Of a stretch of DNA of 9,234 nucleotides, positions 1-5,920 are shown piece by piece. Made by a program: the position numbers and the translations under genes. Numbering within the stretch: position 1 is the first letter of the stretch; the number at the start of each line of letters is the position of its first letter. The DNA comes from Nitrospirota bacterium. GTDB lineage: Bacteria > Nitrospirota > Nitrospiria > JACQBZ01. The notes below the pieces were generated by a model that was not told the DNA's origin, made no database searches, and saw only the letters and a program-made list of their open reading frames with translations. The DNA lies in NCBI GenBank assembly GCA_016198945.1, contig JACQHO010000006.1, forward strand, positions 1-9,234, written 5' to 3'.

Positions 1-723
1 ATCAAGACGGAAGAGCGCATCCGCGGCCTGGATGTGGGGAAAAAGCTGCTCGAGCGGGCGCTGCACCGCCATAATTTAAGTTCGACCGAGGCGTTCAAGC
101 CGGACCGCATGACGGCGCTTACGAAGGAGTTCGGGATCGCCACCCCGGAGGATCTCCTGGTCGCGATCGGGTACGGGCGGATCACGACCGAGCAGGTGAT
201 CCGGGCGTTGCAGCCGGCCGCCGCCATGAAGGAAGGGCTGGCCGATAAACTGATCCGCAAGATCGGCATTCGTCCGACCGGGGTCAAGATCAAGGGGATC
301 GGGGATCTGCTGGTTCATCTTTCCAAATGCTGCAATCCCGTGCCGGGTGATTCGATCATCGGGTTCGTCACGCGGGGCCGGGGGCTGTCGGTTCATTCCG
401 TGGACTGTCCGAACATCGACGAGCTGGACTATGACAAGGACCGGATCGTCGAGGTCCACTGGGATACCCAGGACGCCACTCCGTATTCTGTCAAGATCAC
501 GGTGCTGACGGTGGACCGGCCGGGGATGCTGGCTTCGGTTTCGGCCGCGATCACCTCGGCTAAGGCGAACATCAGCCACGCCGATATCACGACCACCGAG
601 GACCGGCGGGCCACCCTGAACTTCGTGGTAGAGATCTTGAACGCCGGCCATCTGGCGAAGGTCTTGAAAAGCGTCGAAGCGGTCGACGGCGTGGTCCAGG
701 CCAAACGGGTAAGGCCGGGTTAA
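1..723 (+). CDS. RelA/SpoT-family (p)ppGpp synthetase/hydrolase, C-terminal part (5' truncated by the window)
   Basis: This is the last 240 residues of a long RelA/SpoT homologue, which makes or degrades the alarmone (p)ppGpp. The reading frame is open from base 1, beginning IKTEERIRGLDVGKKLLERA, typical of the stretch after the TGS domain. It then has the helical region and the conserved RIS/zinc-finger-like segment LSKCCNPVPGDSIIGFVTRG, with Cys110-Cys111, His132 and Cys136 in fragment numbering. A C-terminal ACT domain (about residues 160-240, starting PYSVKITVLTVDRPG) senses or regulates. The catalytic HD and synthetase domains lie outside the window, so synthetase, hydrolase or both cannot be decided. 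The GTG at 34 is internal, not a start. The next gene begins 18 bases downstream on the same strand, so they may be co-transcribed. Family is near certain; the RelA, SpoT or Rel subtype is open. Confidence 0.95.
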   Translation: MKTEERIRGLDVGKKLLERALHRHNLSSTEAFKPDRMTALTKEFGIATPEDLLVAIGYGRITTEQVIRALQPAAAMKEGLADKLIRKIGIRPTGVKIKGIGDLLVHLSKCCNPVPGDSIIGFVTRGRGLSVHSVDCPNIDELDYDKDRIVEVHWDTQDATPYSVKITVLTVDRPGMLASVSAAITSAKANISHADITTTEDRRATLNFVVEILNAGHLAKVLKSVEAVDGVVQAKRVRPG

Positions 724-741
724 GCGGGGAAGGGTCCGTCG

Positions 742-2241
742 GTGGGCGCGATGAGTGATCTGTTGATCGATCTGGGCGAGACGATCCTGATGGCCCTTCT
801 GGTCTATGCCGGAACGCGGACGATCTTCCGCCGATTCGGCCGGCCGTTGCCGCCCTATCTTTCGGTGATCTACGCGACGACCGCCCTCTTGGTCGTCGTA
901 AGCCGGTTTCTGGCCCACCCGAGCGTTCCCCGCATGTACGTTCCGCCGGACCTGATGATCGGGGTCCGGGTTCTCTTCTGGACCGGGGCTTCCTTCTTTG
1001 TCTTGAAATTGCTGGACCTCCTGCTGATCGAGTCATTCCTAATCCGTAAAAAGGCATTGCATATTCCTCAGTTGCTTCGGATGTTGATCTTTCTATCCCT
1101 GTTTGTAACCAGCCTCCTGTTTGTCTTAAGATTGGTTCTGGACATCAATCTGATCGCGCTGATCGCGCTGCCGACGGTTGCCACAGCCGTGGTGGGGTTT
1201 TCGTTGAAAGACACGCTGACCCGGTTGTTCGACGGGATCGCGCTGGGGCGGGTCATGCGGACCGGAGATTGGGTAGGCATTCTGGGAAGGGAAGGACAAG
1301 TCGTCCAGATCGACCTCAGTCATTTGACGCTCCGGACCCGGGAGGACGATCACCTTCTGATTCCCAATAACAGCGTTTCCCAGCAGGAGATCATCAATTA
1401 CAGCAAGCCCTCCACCCGTCATGCCTGCAGCGTCGCGGTCGAGGCGGCTTACAAAGATCCGCCGCTCAAGGTTCAGGAGGTTCTCCAAAACGTGGCCAGG
1501 TCAGTGCCGGGAGTGATGACCTACCCGGCGCCGAAGGCCTTTGTGGAGGCTTACCGGGAGTCCGGAATGCAGTACCGGTTGAAGTTCTGGGCGGAGGACT
1601 ACTCGGAACATCTGCGCCTTCAGAGCGAGGTCTTGAGTTATATCTGGTATGCCTTTCAGCGGCAGGGAATCGAGATCCCCTATCCGGTCCGGACGATTCA
1701 GATCCAGCCGGCGACCGCCGGACCGGAGGCTCGGAACGATATTGTTCAAAAGCTTCGGCGGGTGGATTTTCTGTCGGTCCTTCCCGACGCCGATCTGGAG
1801 ATCCTGGCCGGCAAGGTCCGGCGCCGCTCCTATCTCATCGGGGAAAGGGTGATCGAAGAAGGAGAACCCGGAGAGGAATTCTTCTTCATCGAGCGGGGAA
1901 CGGCCCGGGTGAGGGTCAAGGACAGCGACGATCCAAAAGTCGCCGAGCTGGCCGCGGCCGATTTCTTCGGCGAGATTTCGCTGTTGACCGGCGAGCCGCG
2001 GTCGGCCACGGTGGTGGCCGCCTCGGAACTGCAGGTTCTGGTGATCGATAAAGCCTGCTTTCAGGAAATTCTCTTCCGGAATCCATCTCTGGCGGAGGCG
2101 ATCGGCGAGACGTTGTCCCGCCGCCGCGCGGATCTGACCGTGGTTCGGGAAAAGATCCGCCCCGCCTCGGCTGCGGAACCGGCGGCCAAAACCCGGACGA
2201 ATCTGGCCGACCGGATCAAACGGTTCTTCGGAATCCGGTAA
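742..2241 (+). CDS. MscS-family channel with C-terminal cyclic-nucleotide-binding domain (bCNG type)
   Basis: A 499-residue inner-membrane channel. Hydrophobic segments lie at about 13-28, 41-57, 75-98 and 111-133. A pore-type helix follows at about 137-165 (IALIALPTVATAVVGFSLKD). The MscS beta domain has the landmark LLIPNNSVSQQEIINYS (205-221), and a mixed alpha/beta domain extends to about 325. Residues 336-462 form a CRP-like cyclic-nucleotide-binding domain. Its phosphate-binding cassette FFGEISLLTGEPRSATVVA keeps Glu411, Arg420 and Ser421, equivalent to CAP Glu72, Arg82 and Ser83, so ligand binding looks possible. MscS proteins with this fusion are known as bacterial cyclic-nucleotide-gated (bCNG) channels; many respond weakly or not at all to tension. 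GTG at 742 is preferred over ATG at 751 because GGGAAGG (727-733) is 8 bases upstream. The C-terminus ends in a basic tail. The ligand (cAMP, cGMP or other) is unknown. Confidence 0.92.
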   Translation: MGAMSDLLIDLGETILMALLVYAGTRTIFRRFGRPLPPYLSVIYATTALLVVVSRFLAHPSVPRMYVPPDLMIGVRVLFWTGASFFVLKLLDLLLIESFLIRKKALHIPQLLRMLIFLSLFVTSLLFVLRLVLDINLIALIALPTVATAVVGFSLKDTLTRLFDGIALGRVMRTGDWVGILGREGQVVQIDLSHLTLRTREDDHLLIPNNSVSQQEIINYSKPSTRHACSVAVEAAYKDPPLKVQEVLQNVARSVPGVMTYPAPKAFVEAYRESGMQYRLKFWAEDYSEHLRLQSEVLSYIWYAFQRQGIEIPYPVRTIQIQPATAGPEARNDIVQKLRRVDFLSVLPDADLEILAGKVRRRSYLIGERVIEEGEPGEEFFFIERGTARVRVKDSDDPKVAELAAADFFGEISLLTGEPRSATVVAASELQVLVIDKACFQEILFRNPSLAEAIGETLSRRRADLTVVREKIRPASAAEPAAKTRTNLADRIKRFFGIR

Positions 2242-2257
2242 TCCGGCTCTTCACGAC

Positions 2258-2264
2258 GGGAGGT
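2258..2264 (+). promoter_or_regulatory. Shine-Dalgarno sequence GGGAGGT supporting an ATC start at 2273
   Basis: GGGAGGT lies 17-23 bases after the stop codon of the channel gene and ends 8 bases before the in-frame ATC at 2273. It is the only strong ribosome-binding sequence near the homologous N-terminus of the transporter. No ATG, GTG or TTG lies at a usable distance in that frame. This is what decides the proposed upstream start; it is inference from spacing. Confidence 0.5.
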
Positions 2265-2272
2265 CGGTCTCC

Positions 2273-3817
2273 ATCGAACGATCGGACGATAGCGCGCGGG
2301 AGGCGATCTCGGCGGCGGAGGAGCGGTTTGAACGCGCGCGCCGTACGGCGGGTCTGTTTCTCGGGCCGACGGCGGGCTTTCTGATCTGGCTTTGGCCGAT
2401 CCCCGGACTGTCCGCTCAGGCCCACGACCTTGCCTGGATCCTGGGGATCGTCGTCATTTATTGGATGACCGAGCCGATTCCCATTCCGGTCACGGCCCTG
2501 ATGGGTCCCATTCTCTGCATCCTCGCGGGCGTCGGGACGGCCAAGGAGGTCCTGGCCCCTTTTTCAAACCCGATCATCTTTCTCTTCATTGGAAGTTTTT
2601 TCATCGCACAGGCCATGATCGTGCACGGTCTGGACCGCCGTTTTGCGTTGGGAATTTTACGACAGCGATGGATCGGGGCCCGTCCCGGTCGTCTGCTGTT
2701 CGCCTTCGGGGCGATCACCGCGCTTATCTCGATGTGGGCCAGCAACACGGCCACCGCGGCGATGATGCTTCCGATTGCGGTCGGTATCTTGGGCGCGGTC
2801 CGGCCGGCCGTGCGGGGGCCCGGCCCCGGCCAGGATCCCGACGGCCTGAATCGTTACGGAACCGGGCTGATGCTGATGGTGGCCTATGCGGCTTCGGTGG
2901 GGGGGATCGGGACGATCATCGGCACGCCGCCCAACCTGATCGGGGTGGGGCTCATCCGTCAACAGATCGGAATCGAGATCACGTTTCTGGAATGGATGAT
3001 CTTTGCAATGCCGCTGCTCTTGGTGATGTACCTCGCTCTTTATATTCTGCTATGGGGTCTGCATCGTCCGGCCGGTTTCAACCTCGACGGCGCGGAGGGC
3101 TATATCCGGGCGGAACTGGCGCAACTGGGTTCCTGGACGGCCGGACAGCGCAACGCGGCCGTGGGTTTTCTCACGGCCGTGATTCTCTGGGTCACCCCCG
3201 GTGGAATCGCGCTTCTTTTTGGAACGCAGAGTCCGGCCTACCAATGGTATGACGCCCATCTTCCCGAGGGCGTGGCGGCCCTGCTGGCCGCAATTCTTCT
3301 GTTCCTGCTGCCGGTGGACTGGAAGCGCCGGACCTTCACGCTGAGCTGGGAGGATGCCGCCCGGATTGATTGGGGGACGATCCTGTTGTTCGGCGGCGGA
3401 CTGTCGTTGGGGGATCTCATGTTCAAGACCGGTCTGGCCGAGACGATGGGGCGGGGATTGATGGGGCTGTTGTCGGTGGAATCAGTCTGGGGCGTGACGG
3501 CTGTGGCGATTTTCCTCGGGATTGTGGTCAGCGAGCTGACCTCGAATACAGCCTCGGCCAACATGGTGATCCCGGTCGTGATCGCGATCGCGGGAGCGTC
3601 CGGCGTCAGTCCGCTTCCGCCGGCGCTGGGCGCCTGCCTGGGGGCCAGCTATGGATTCATGCTTCCGATCTCGACCCCGCCGAATGCCATTGTCTACGGC
3701 TCCGGTCTCATTCCCATCACAAAGATGATCCGGGCTGGGGTGATATTCGACCTGCTCGGATTTTTGATTCTCTGGACGGGTTTGCGGATTCTTCTGCCGC
3801 TGCTGGGCTACGTTTAA
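2273..3817 (+). CDS. DASS/SLC13-family sodium:anion symporter, probably dicarboxylate or sulfate; non-AUG start suspected
   Basis: A polytopic inner-membrane transporter of the divalent anion:Na+ symporter family. Two SNT motifs are present, WASNTATAAMMLPIA and SELTSNTASANMVIPV, each followed by a PPN loop (GTPPNLI, STPPNAIVYGSG). The segment ASYGFMLPISTPPNAIV fits the sodium:sulfate symporter signature. The first ATG in frame is 2465, which would give 450 residues and cut inside the conserved first hydrophobic region. Family-like sequence continues upstream without a stop (RARRTAGLFLGPTAGFLIW, then AHDLAWILGIVVIYWMTEPI). No in-frame ATG, GTG or TTG exists between the stop at 2135 and 2465. 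ATC at 2273 sits 8 bases after GGGAGGT (2258-2264) and gives 514 residues, placing the first SNT at 157-159, close to its position in known members. Function is family level; substrate is unresolved. Start confidence is about 0.5. Confidence 0.88.
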   Translation: MERSDDSAREAISAAEERFERARRTAGLFLGPTAGFLIWLWPIPGLSAQAHDLAWILGIVVIYWMTEPIPIPVTALMGPILCILAGVGTAKEVLAPFSNPIIFLFIGSFFIAQAMIVHGLDRRFALGILRQRWIGARPGRLLFAFGAITALISMWASNTATAAMMLPIAVGILGAVRPAVRGPGPGQDPDGLNRYGTGLMLMVAYAASVGGIGTIIGTPPNLIGVGLIRQQIGIEITFLEWMIFAMPLLLVMYLALYILLWGLHRPAGFNLDGAEGYIRAELAQLGSWTAGQRNAAVGFLTAVILWVTPGGIALLFGTQSPAYQWYDAHLPEGVAALLAAILLFLLPVDWKRRTFTLSWEDAARIDWGTILLFGGGLSLGDLMFKTGLAETMGRGLMGLLSVESVWGVTAVAIFLGIVVSELTSNTASANMVIPVVIAIAGASGVSPLPPALGACLGASYGFMLPISTPPNAIVYGSGLIPITKMIRAGVIFDLLGFLILWTGLRILLPLLGYV

Positions 3818-4248
3818 AACCGAAGGGGGATTCCGACACGCAACCCCCGCTTGTGCACGACGCCGGCATTCACCTCCAGCACATAATGGCTGTCGGTCGA
3901 CGGTCCGTACACGGGGCAGGGGTCCCCCTTGCAGGGCGGGACCTGGTATTCGATATGGATGATTCGTTTCCGGTCGTCCATCCAGATGATGTCCAGCGGG
4001 ATGAATGTGTTCTTCATCCAGAACTGATTTGGGCCGGGCCGGTCGAAGATGAACAGCATCCCATGGTCTTCCGGGAGGGAGGTGCGGAACATCAATCCCC
4101 GGTTCCGTTCCATCGGTGTGCGGGCGATTTCGACCTGAAGGGTTTTTCCGTCCGGAAGGATCAGTGGAACCGTTGAAAGGGAGGTTTCATGGCCGTAGGT
4201 GAGGGCTGCGGTCGCGACGAGGCCGATCAGAACCAGGAACTTCGCCAT
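3814..4248 (-). CDS. DUF192 family exported protein
   Basis: A 144-residue protein with an N-terminal signal sequence (MAKFLVLIGLVATAALTYG, basic residue then hydrophobic core), so probably periplasmic or surface exposed. The rest is one DUF192 domain: MERNRGLMFRTSLPEDHGML, then FWMKNTFIPLDIIWMD, then a Cys-containing loop VPPCKGDPCPVYG, then HYVLEVNAG. The family is widespread and usually annotated only as uncharacterised, so no biochemical role is offered. The two cysteines of the loop are five residues apart and could form a disulfide in the periplasm. ATG at 4248 is preferred; a TTG at 4254 would add two residues. Its stop codon overlaps the transporter stop by 4 bases, tail to tail. A consensus-like promoter directly precedes the start, and no good Shine-Dalgarno sequence is seen. 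Confidence 0.9.
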   Translation of the reverse strand: MAKFLVLIGLVATAALTYGHETSLSTVPLILPDGKTLQVEIARTPMERNRGLMFRTSLPEDHGMLFIFDRPGPNQFWMKNTFIPLDIIWMDDRKRIIHIEYQVPPCKGDPCPVYGPSTDSHYVLEVNAGVVHKRGLRVGIPLRF

Positions 4249-4254
4249 GCTCAA

Positions 4255-4283
4255 AGTATGCGATACTCTTCATAAAAAGTCAA
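4255..4283 (-). promoter_or_regulatory. Predicted sigma70-type promoter for the DUF192 gene
   Basis: On the minus strand TTGACT (4283-4278) is followed after exactly 17 bases by CATACT (4260-4255). The -35 matches 5 of 6 and the -10 matches 4 of 6 consensus bases. Transcription would start about at the A of the ATG at 4248, giving a leaderless or nearly leaderless mRNA, which agrees with the lack of a clear ribosome-binding site. The -10 is part of a small inverted repeat, AGTAT-GCG-ATACT (4255-4267), a possible but unproven operator. Confidence 0.6.
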
Positions 4284-4314
4284 TGATCCGAAGAGAGTTT
4301 TTCCGGTCTTCCCC

Positions 4315-4343
4315 TTGACGCGGCGGGATCGGCGCGGTACACT
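4315..4343 (+). promoter_or_regulatory. Predicted sigma70-type promoter for the methyltransferase gene
   Basis: TTGACG (4315-4320), a 17-base spacer and TACACT (4338-4343) make a good -35/-10 pair. Predicted transcription starts near 4350, only about 9 bases before the ATG at 4359. The GGGCGGGG stretch that could act as a weak Shine-Dalgarno would then be mostly outside the message. It diverges from the DUF192 promoter; the two -35 boxes are about 31 bases apart. Confidence 0.6.
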
Positions 4344-4358
4344 GGGCGGGGTTTTGCG

Positions 4359-5006
4359 ATGGGACTTTATCAGAGACAAAAAGAATATTTTGAAAAGGCT
4401 TACTCGACCGGCGAGCACGGCTGGCCGACCGTCGGCCCGACGCCGTTTGTCCTTCGGGCTCTTCCTCGGATCAAGGCCGCGGCCGCCCCGGGCCGCGGCC
4501 GGATCCTCGATCTGGGCTGCGGTGAAGGCCGGCATGCGCTGGCCTGCGCGCGGGCCGGGTTCGATGCCGTGGGACTGGATTATCAACCCCGGGCGATCCG
4601 GAAGGCGCGGGCCTTTGCGCGGAAGCTGAAGATCCGCCGGGGGGTCCGGTTCATGGTGGGCGATGCATTTCGGCTCCCGTTTCCGCCGGACCGCTTTGAC
4701 GGCATCATTGATTACGGTTGTCTTCATCATGTGAAGATCGGCGACACGCGGCGCTATTTTGACAGCGTTCTGCCGCGTCTGAAACCGGGCGGTTATTTCA
4801 TTCTGTCCTGCTTCTCGACCCGCTTCAAGCACCATCCGGGCGAGAAGCGCCGGCGGAACTGGCTGGTCCACCGGGGTCATTATGACCGGTTTTTCCGGAA
4901 GCGGGATTTCAAGACGCTTTTCGGAAAACAGTTTGATATTCTGAAACTGGAAGAAAAAGGCGACGGTCTCTACGTCTTCTGGCATGTGTTGATGAGGAAG
5001 AGATAA
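4359..5006 (+). CDS. Class I SAM-dependent methyltransferase, substrate unknown
   Basis: A 215-residue Rossmann-fold methyltransferase. Motif I is RILDLGCGEGRHALACA (about 48-64), the SAM-ribose acidic residue is Asp74 in VGLDYQP, motif III is the GDA at 101-103 (GDAFRLPFP), and motif IV is DGIIDYGCLHHV (114-125). The post-motif KPGGYFILSCFS follows at 142-153. The C-terminal third is rich in basic and aromatic residues (HHPGEKRRRNWLVHRGHYDR) and should form the acceptor-binding cap. This layout is of the Methyltransf_11/25 sort, seen in small-molecule and detoxification enzymes. I cannot name the acceptor. The N-terminal YFEKAYSTGEHGWPT resembles the lid helix of small-molecule methyltransferases. 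The ATG at 4359 fits the domain start and follows its own predicted promoter. It is likely monocistronic, or leads into the transaminase gene 68 bases downstream. Confidence 0.85.
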   Translation: MGLYQRQKEYFEKAYSTGEHGWPTVGPTPFVLRALPRIKAAAAPGRGRILDLGCGEGRHALACARAGFDAVGLDYQPRAIRKARAFARKLKIRRGVRFMVGDAFRLPFPPDRFDGIIDYGCLHHVKIGDTRRYFDSVLPRLKPGGYFILSCFSTRFKHHPGEKRRRNWLVHRGHYDRFFRKRDFKTLFGKQFDILKLEEKGDGLYVFWHVLMRKR

Positions 5007-5058
5007 TCTCAAATTTGCCTGCATGCTGCGATTCGCAGCAGACATGAAATTTGAGATT
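5005..5058. repeat. Composite inverted-repeat element (12-bp outer arms, 7-bp inner hairpin)
   Basis: AATCTCAAATTT (5005-5016) is the perfect reverse complement of AAATTTGAGATT (5047-5058). Inside is a second perfect inverted repeat, TGCTGCG-ATT-CGCAGCA (5024-5040), centred almost exactly between the outer arms. The outer arms are AT-rich in otherwise GC-rich DNA, and the left arm includes the last two bases of the methyltransferase stop codon. The right arm continues into ATTTGA-GATT-TCAAAT (5050-5065), an alternative small hairpin. No T-run follows, so it is a poor rho-independent terminator. It could be a REP/MITE-like intergenic element, an RNA-processing or 3'-end hairpin, or a regulator of the downstream gene. 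Confidence 0.75.
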
Positions 5059-5074
5059 TCAAATTGGAGAAGGC

Positions 5075-5917
5075 GTGCCTAACATTGCATTTGTAAATGG
5101 GCGATTCATGCCGCTGGCTCAGGCCAGGGTCTCGGTGGAAGACCGCGGTTTTCAGTTCGGCGACGGCATCTATGAGCTGATCCGTACGTACGCCGGCCGA
5201 ATTTTCCATCTTGATGACCATCTTCAACGGCTTGAGCAGAGCGCCGCGGCGATTGGACTTTCGATCGTTTATTCAAAGTCCCATTGGAAGGCGATCCTGG
5301 AGGAGGCCCGGACCCGGAGCCGCTATCCCGACGCCAAGCTTTATATCCAGATCACCCGGGGCGCGGCCCCTCGCGATCATTCCTTTCCGAAGAAAGCCCG
5401 GATGAGCGTGATCGTGACGGTCCGGAAACTGACCCCGCTGCCGACGGATCTCCGCGAAAAGGGGGTCGCGGTTATGACGGTGCCCGACCTGCGATGGGGC
5501 CGCTGCGATATCAAATCGATCAATCTCCTTCCCAATATCATGGCCCGGCAGAAGGCGCGGTCGGCCGGGGCGTTTGAGGCGGTTTTCATCCGGGACGGGC
5601 GGGTGATGGAAGGGGCCGGCTCCAACGTCTTTGCCGTCATCGGCGGCCGGATCATCACCCCGCCGAAAGGGCCGGCCATCCTGCCCGGAATCACGCGCGA
5701 TCAGGTCATCGCACAGGCCCGCGAGTCCCGGGATCCGTTGCTGGAAAAAGGGGTATCGTTGGAGGAACTTCTGGCAGCCGAGGAGATCTTCCTCACCGGC
5801 ACGACGGTCGAGATCCTTCCGGTTGTCCAAGTGGACGGAAAGACCATCGGCGACGGACGGCCAGGTCAAACGACCCGACGGCTGTGCCGGCAGTTCCAAC
5901 AGACGACCTACCGATAA
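5075..5917 (+). CDS. dat: D-amino acid (D-alanine) transaminase, PLP fold class IV
   Basis: A 280-residue class IV PLP aminotransferase, the usual family length. It should exchange the amino group between D-alanine and 2-oxoglutarate to give D-glutamate, a peptidoglycan precursor, in the cytosol. Residues that mark the D-specific branch are all present with a constant offset of +2 from the Bacillus enzyme: Tyr33 (GDGIYELIR), Arg100 and His102 (TRGAAPRDHSFP), catalytic Lys147 (RCDIKSINLLPN) and Glu179 (VMEGAGSNVF). Branched-chain aminotransferases lack the RxH carboxylate trap, so ilvE is less likely. Start GTG at 5075 is chosen because GGAGAAGG (5066-5073) lies just upstream and MPNIAFVNGRFMP is the normal family N-terminus. 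The frame is open further back to a TTG at 5051, but that lies inside the inverted repeat. The next gene begins 3 bases after the stop. Confidence 0.88.
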   Translation: MPNIAFVNGRFMPLAQARVSVEDRGFQFGDGIYELIRTYAGRIFHLDDHLQRLEQSAAAIGLSIVYSKSHWKAILEEARTRSRYPDAKLYIQITRGAAPRDHSFPKKARMSVIVTVRKLTPLPTDLREKGVAVMTVPDLRWGRCDIKSINLLPNIMARQKARSAGAFEAVFIRDGRVMEGAGSNVFAVIGGRIITPPKGPAILPGITRDQVIAQARESRDPLLEKGVSLEELLAAEEIFLTGTTVEILPVVQVDGKTIGDGRPGQTTRRLCRQFQQTTYR

Positions 5918-5920
5918 AAA

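Noticed and set aside
76..918. Long minus-strand open frame opposite the RelA/SpoT gene
   Set aside because: It is rich in Arg, Asp and Pro without domains, lies opposite a clearly homologous gene, and is the usual antisense shadow of GC-rich coding DNA.
2392..3252. 286-codon plus-strand frame starting TTG at 2392, overlapping the transporter
   Set aside because: Arg/Gly/Asp-rich out-of-frame reading of the transporter; it lacks membrane segments and any motif. I also considered that it might supply the missing start by frameshift, but the transporter frame is uninterrupted upstream.
3370..4176. 268-codon plus-strand frame spanning the transporter end and the DUF192 gene
   Set aside because: It runs out of frame with the transporter and antisense to the DUF192 domain, both of which have strong family motifs.
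4251..5045. 264-codon minus-strand open frame opposite the methyltransferase
   Set aside because: It covers a gene with all SAM-binding motifs and runs across the divergent promoter region; low-complexity Arg/Pro sequence with no family features.
5008..5055. Reading the nested inverted repeat as a rho-independent terminator of the methyltransferase gene
   Set aside because: No T-run follows either strand's hairpin, and the outer stem is AT-rich, so intrinsic termination is unlikely.
5051..5074. TTG start at 5051 for the transaminase
   Set aside because: It lies in the inverted-repeat arm without a Shine-Dalgarno; GTG at 5075 has GGAGAAGG upstream and gives the standard N-terminus.
5075..5917. 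Branched-chain aminotransferase (IlvE) assignment
   Set aside because: The Tyr33, Arg100/His102 and RCDIKS features match the D-amino acid transaminase branch rather than IlvE.
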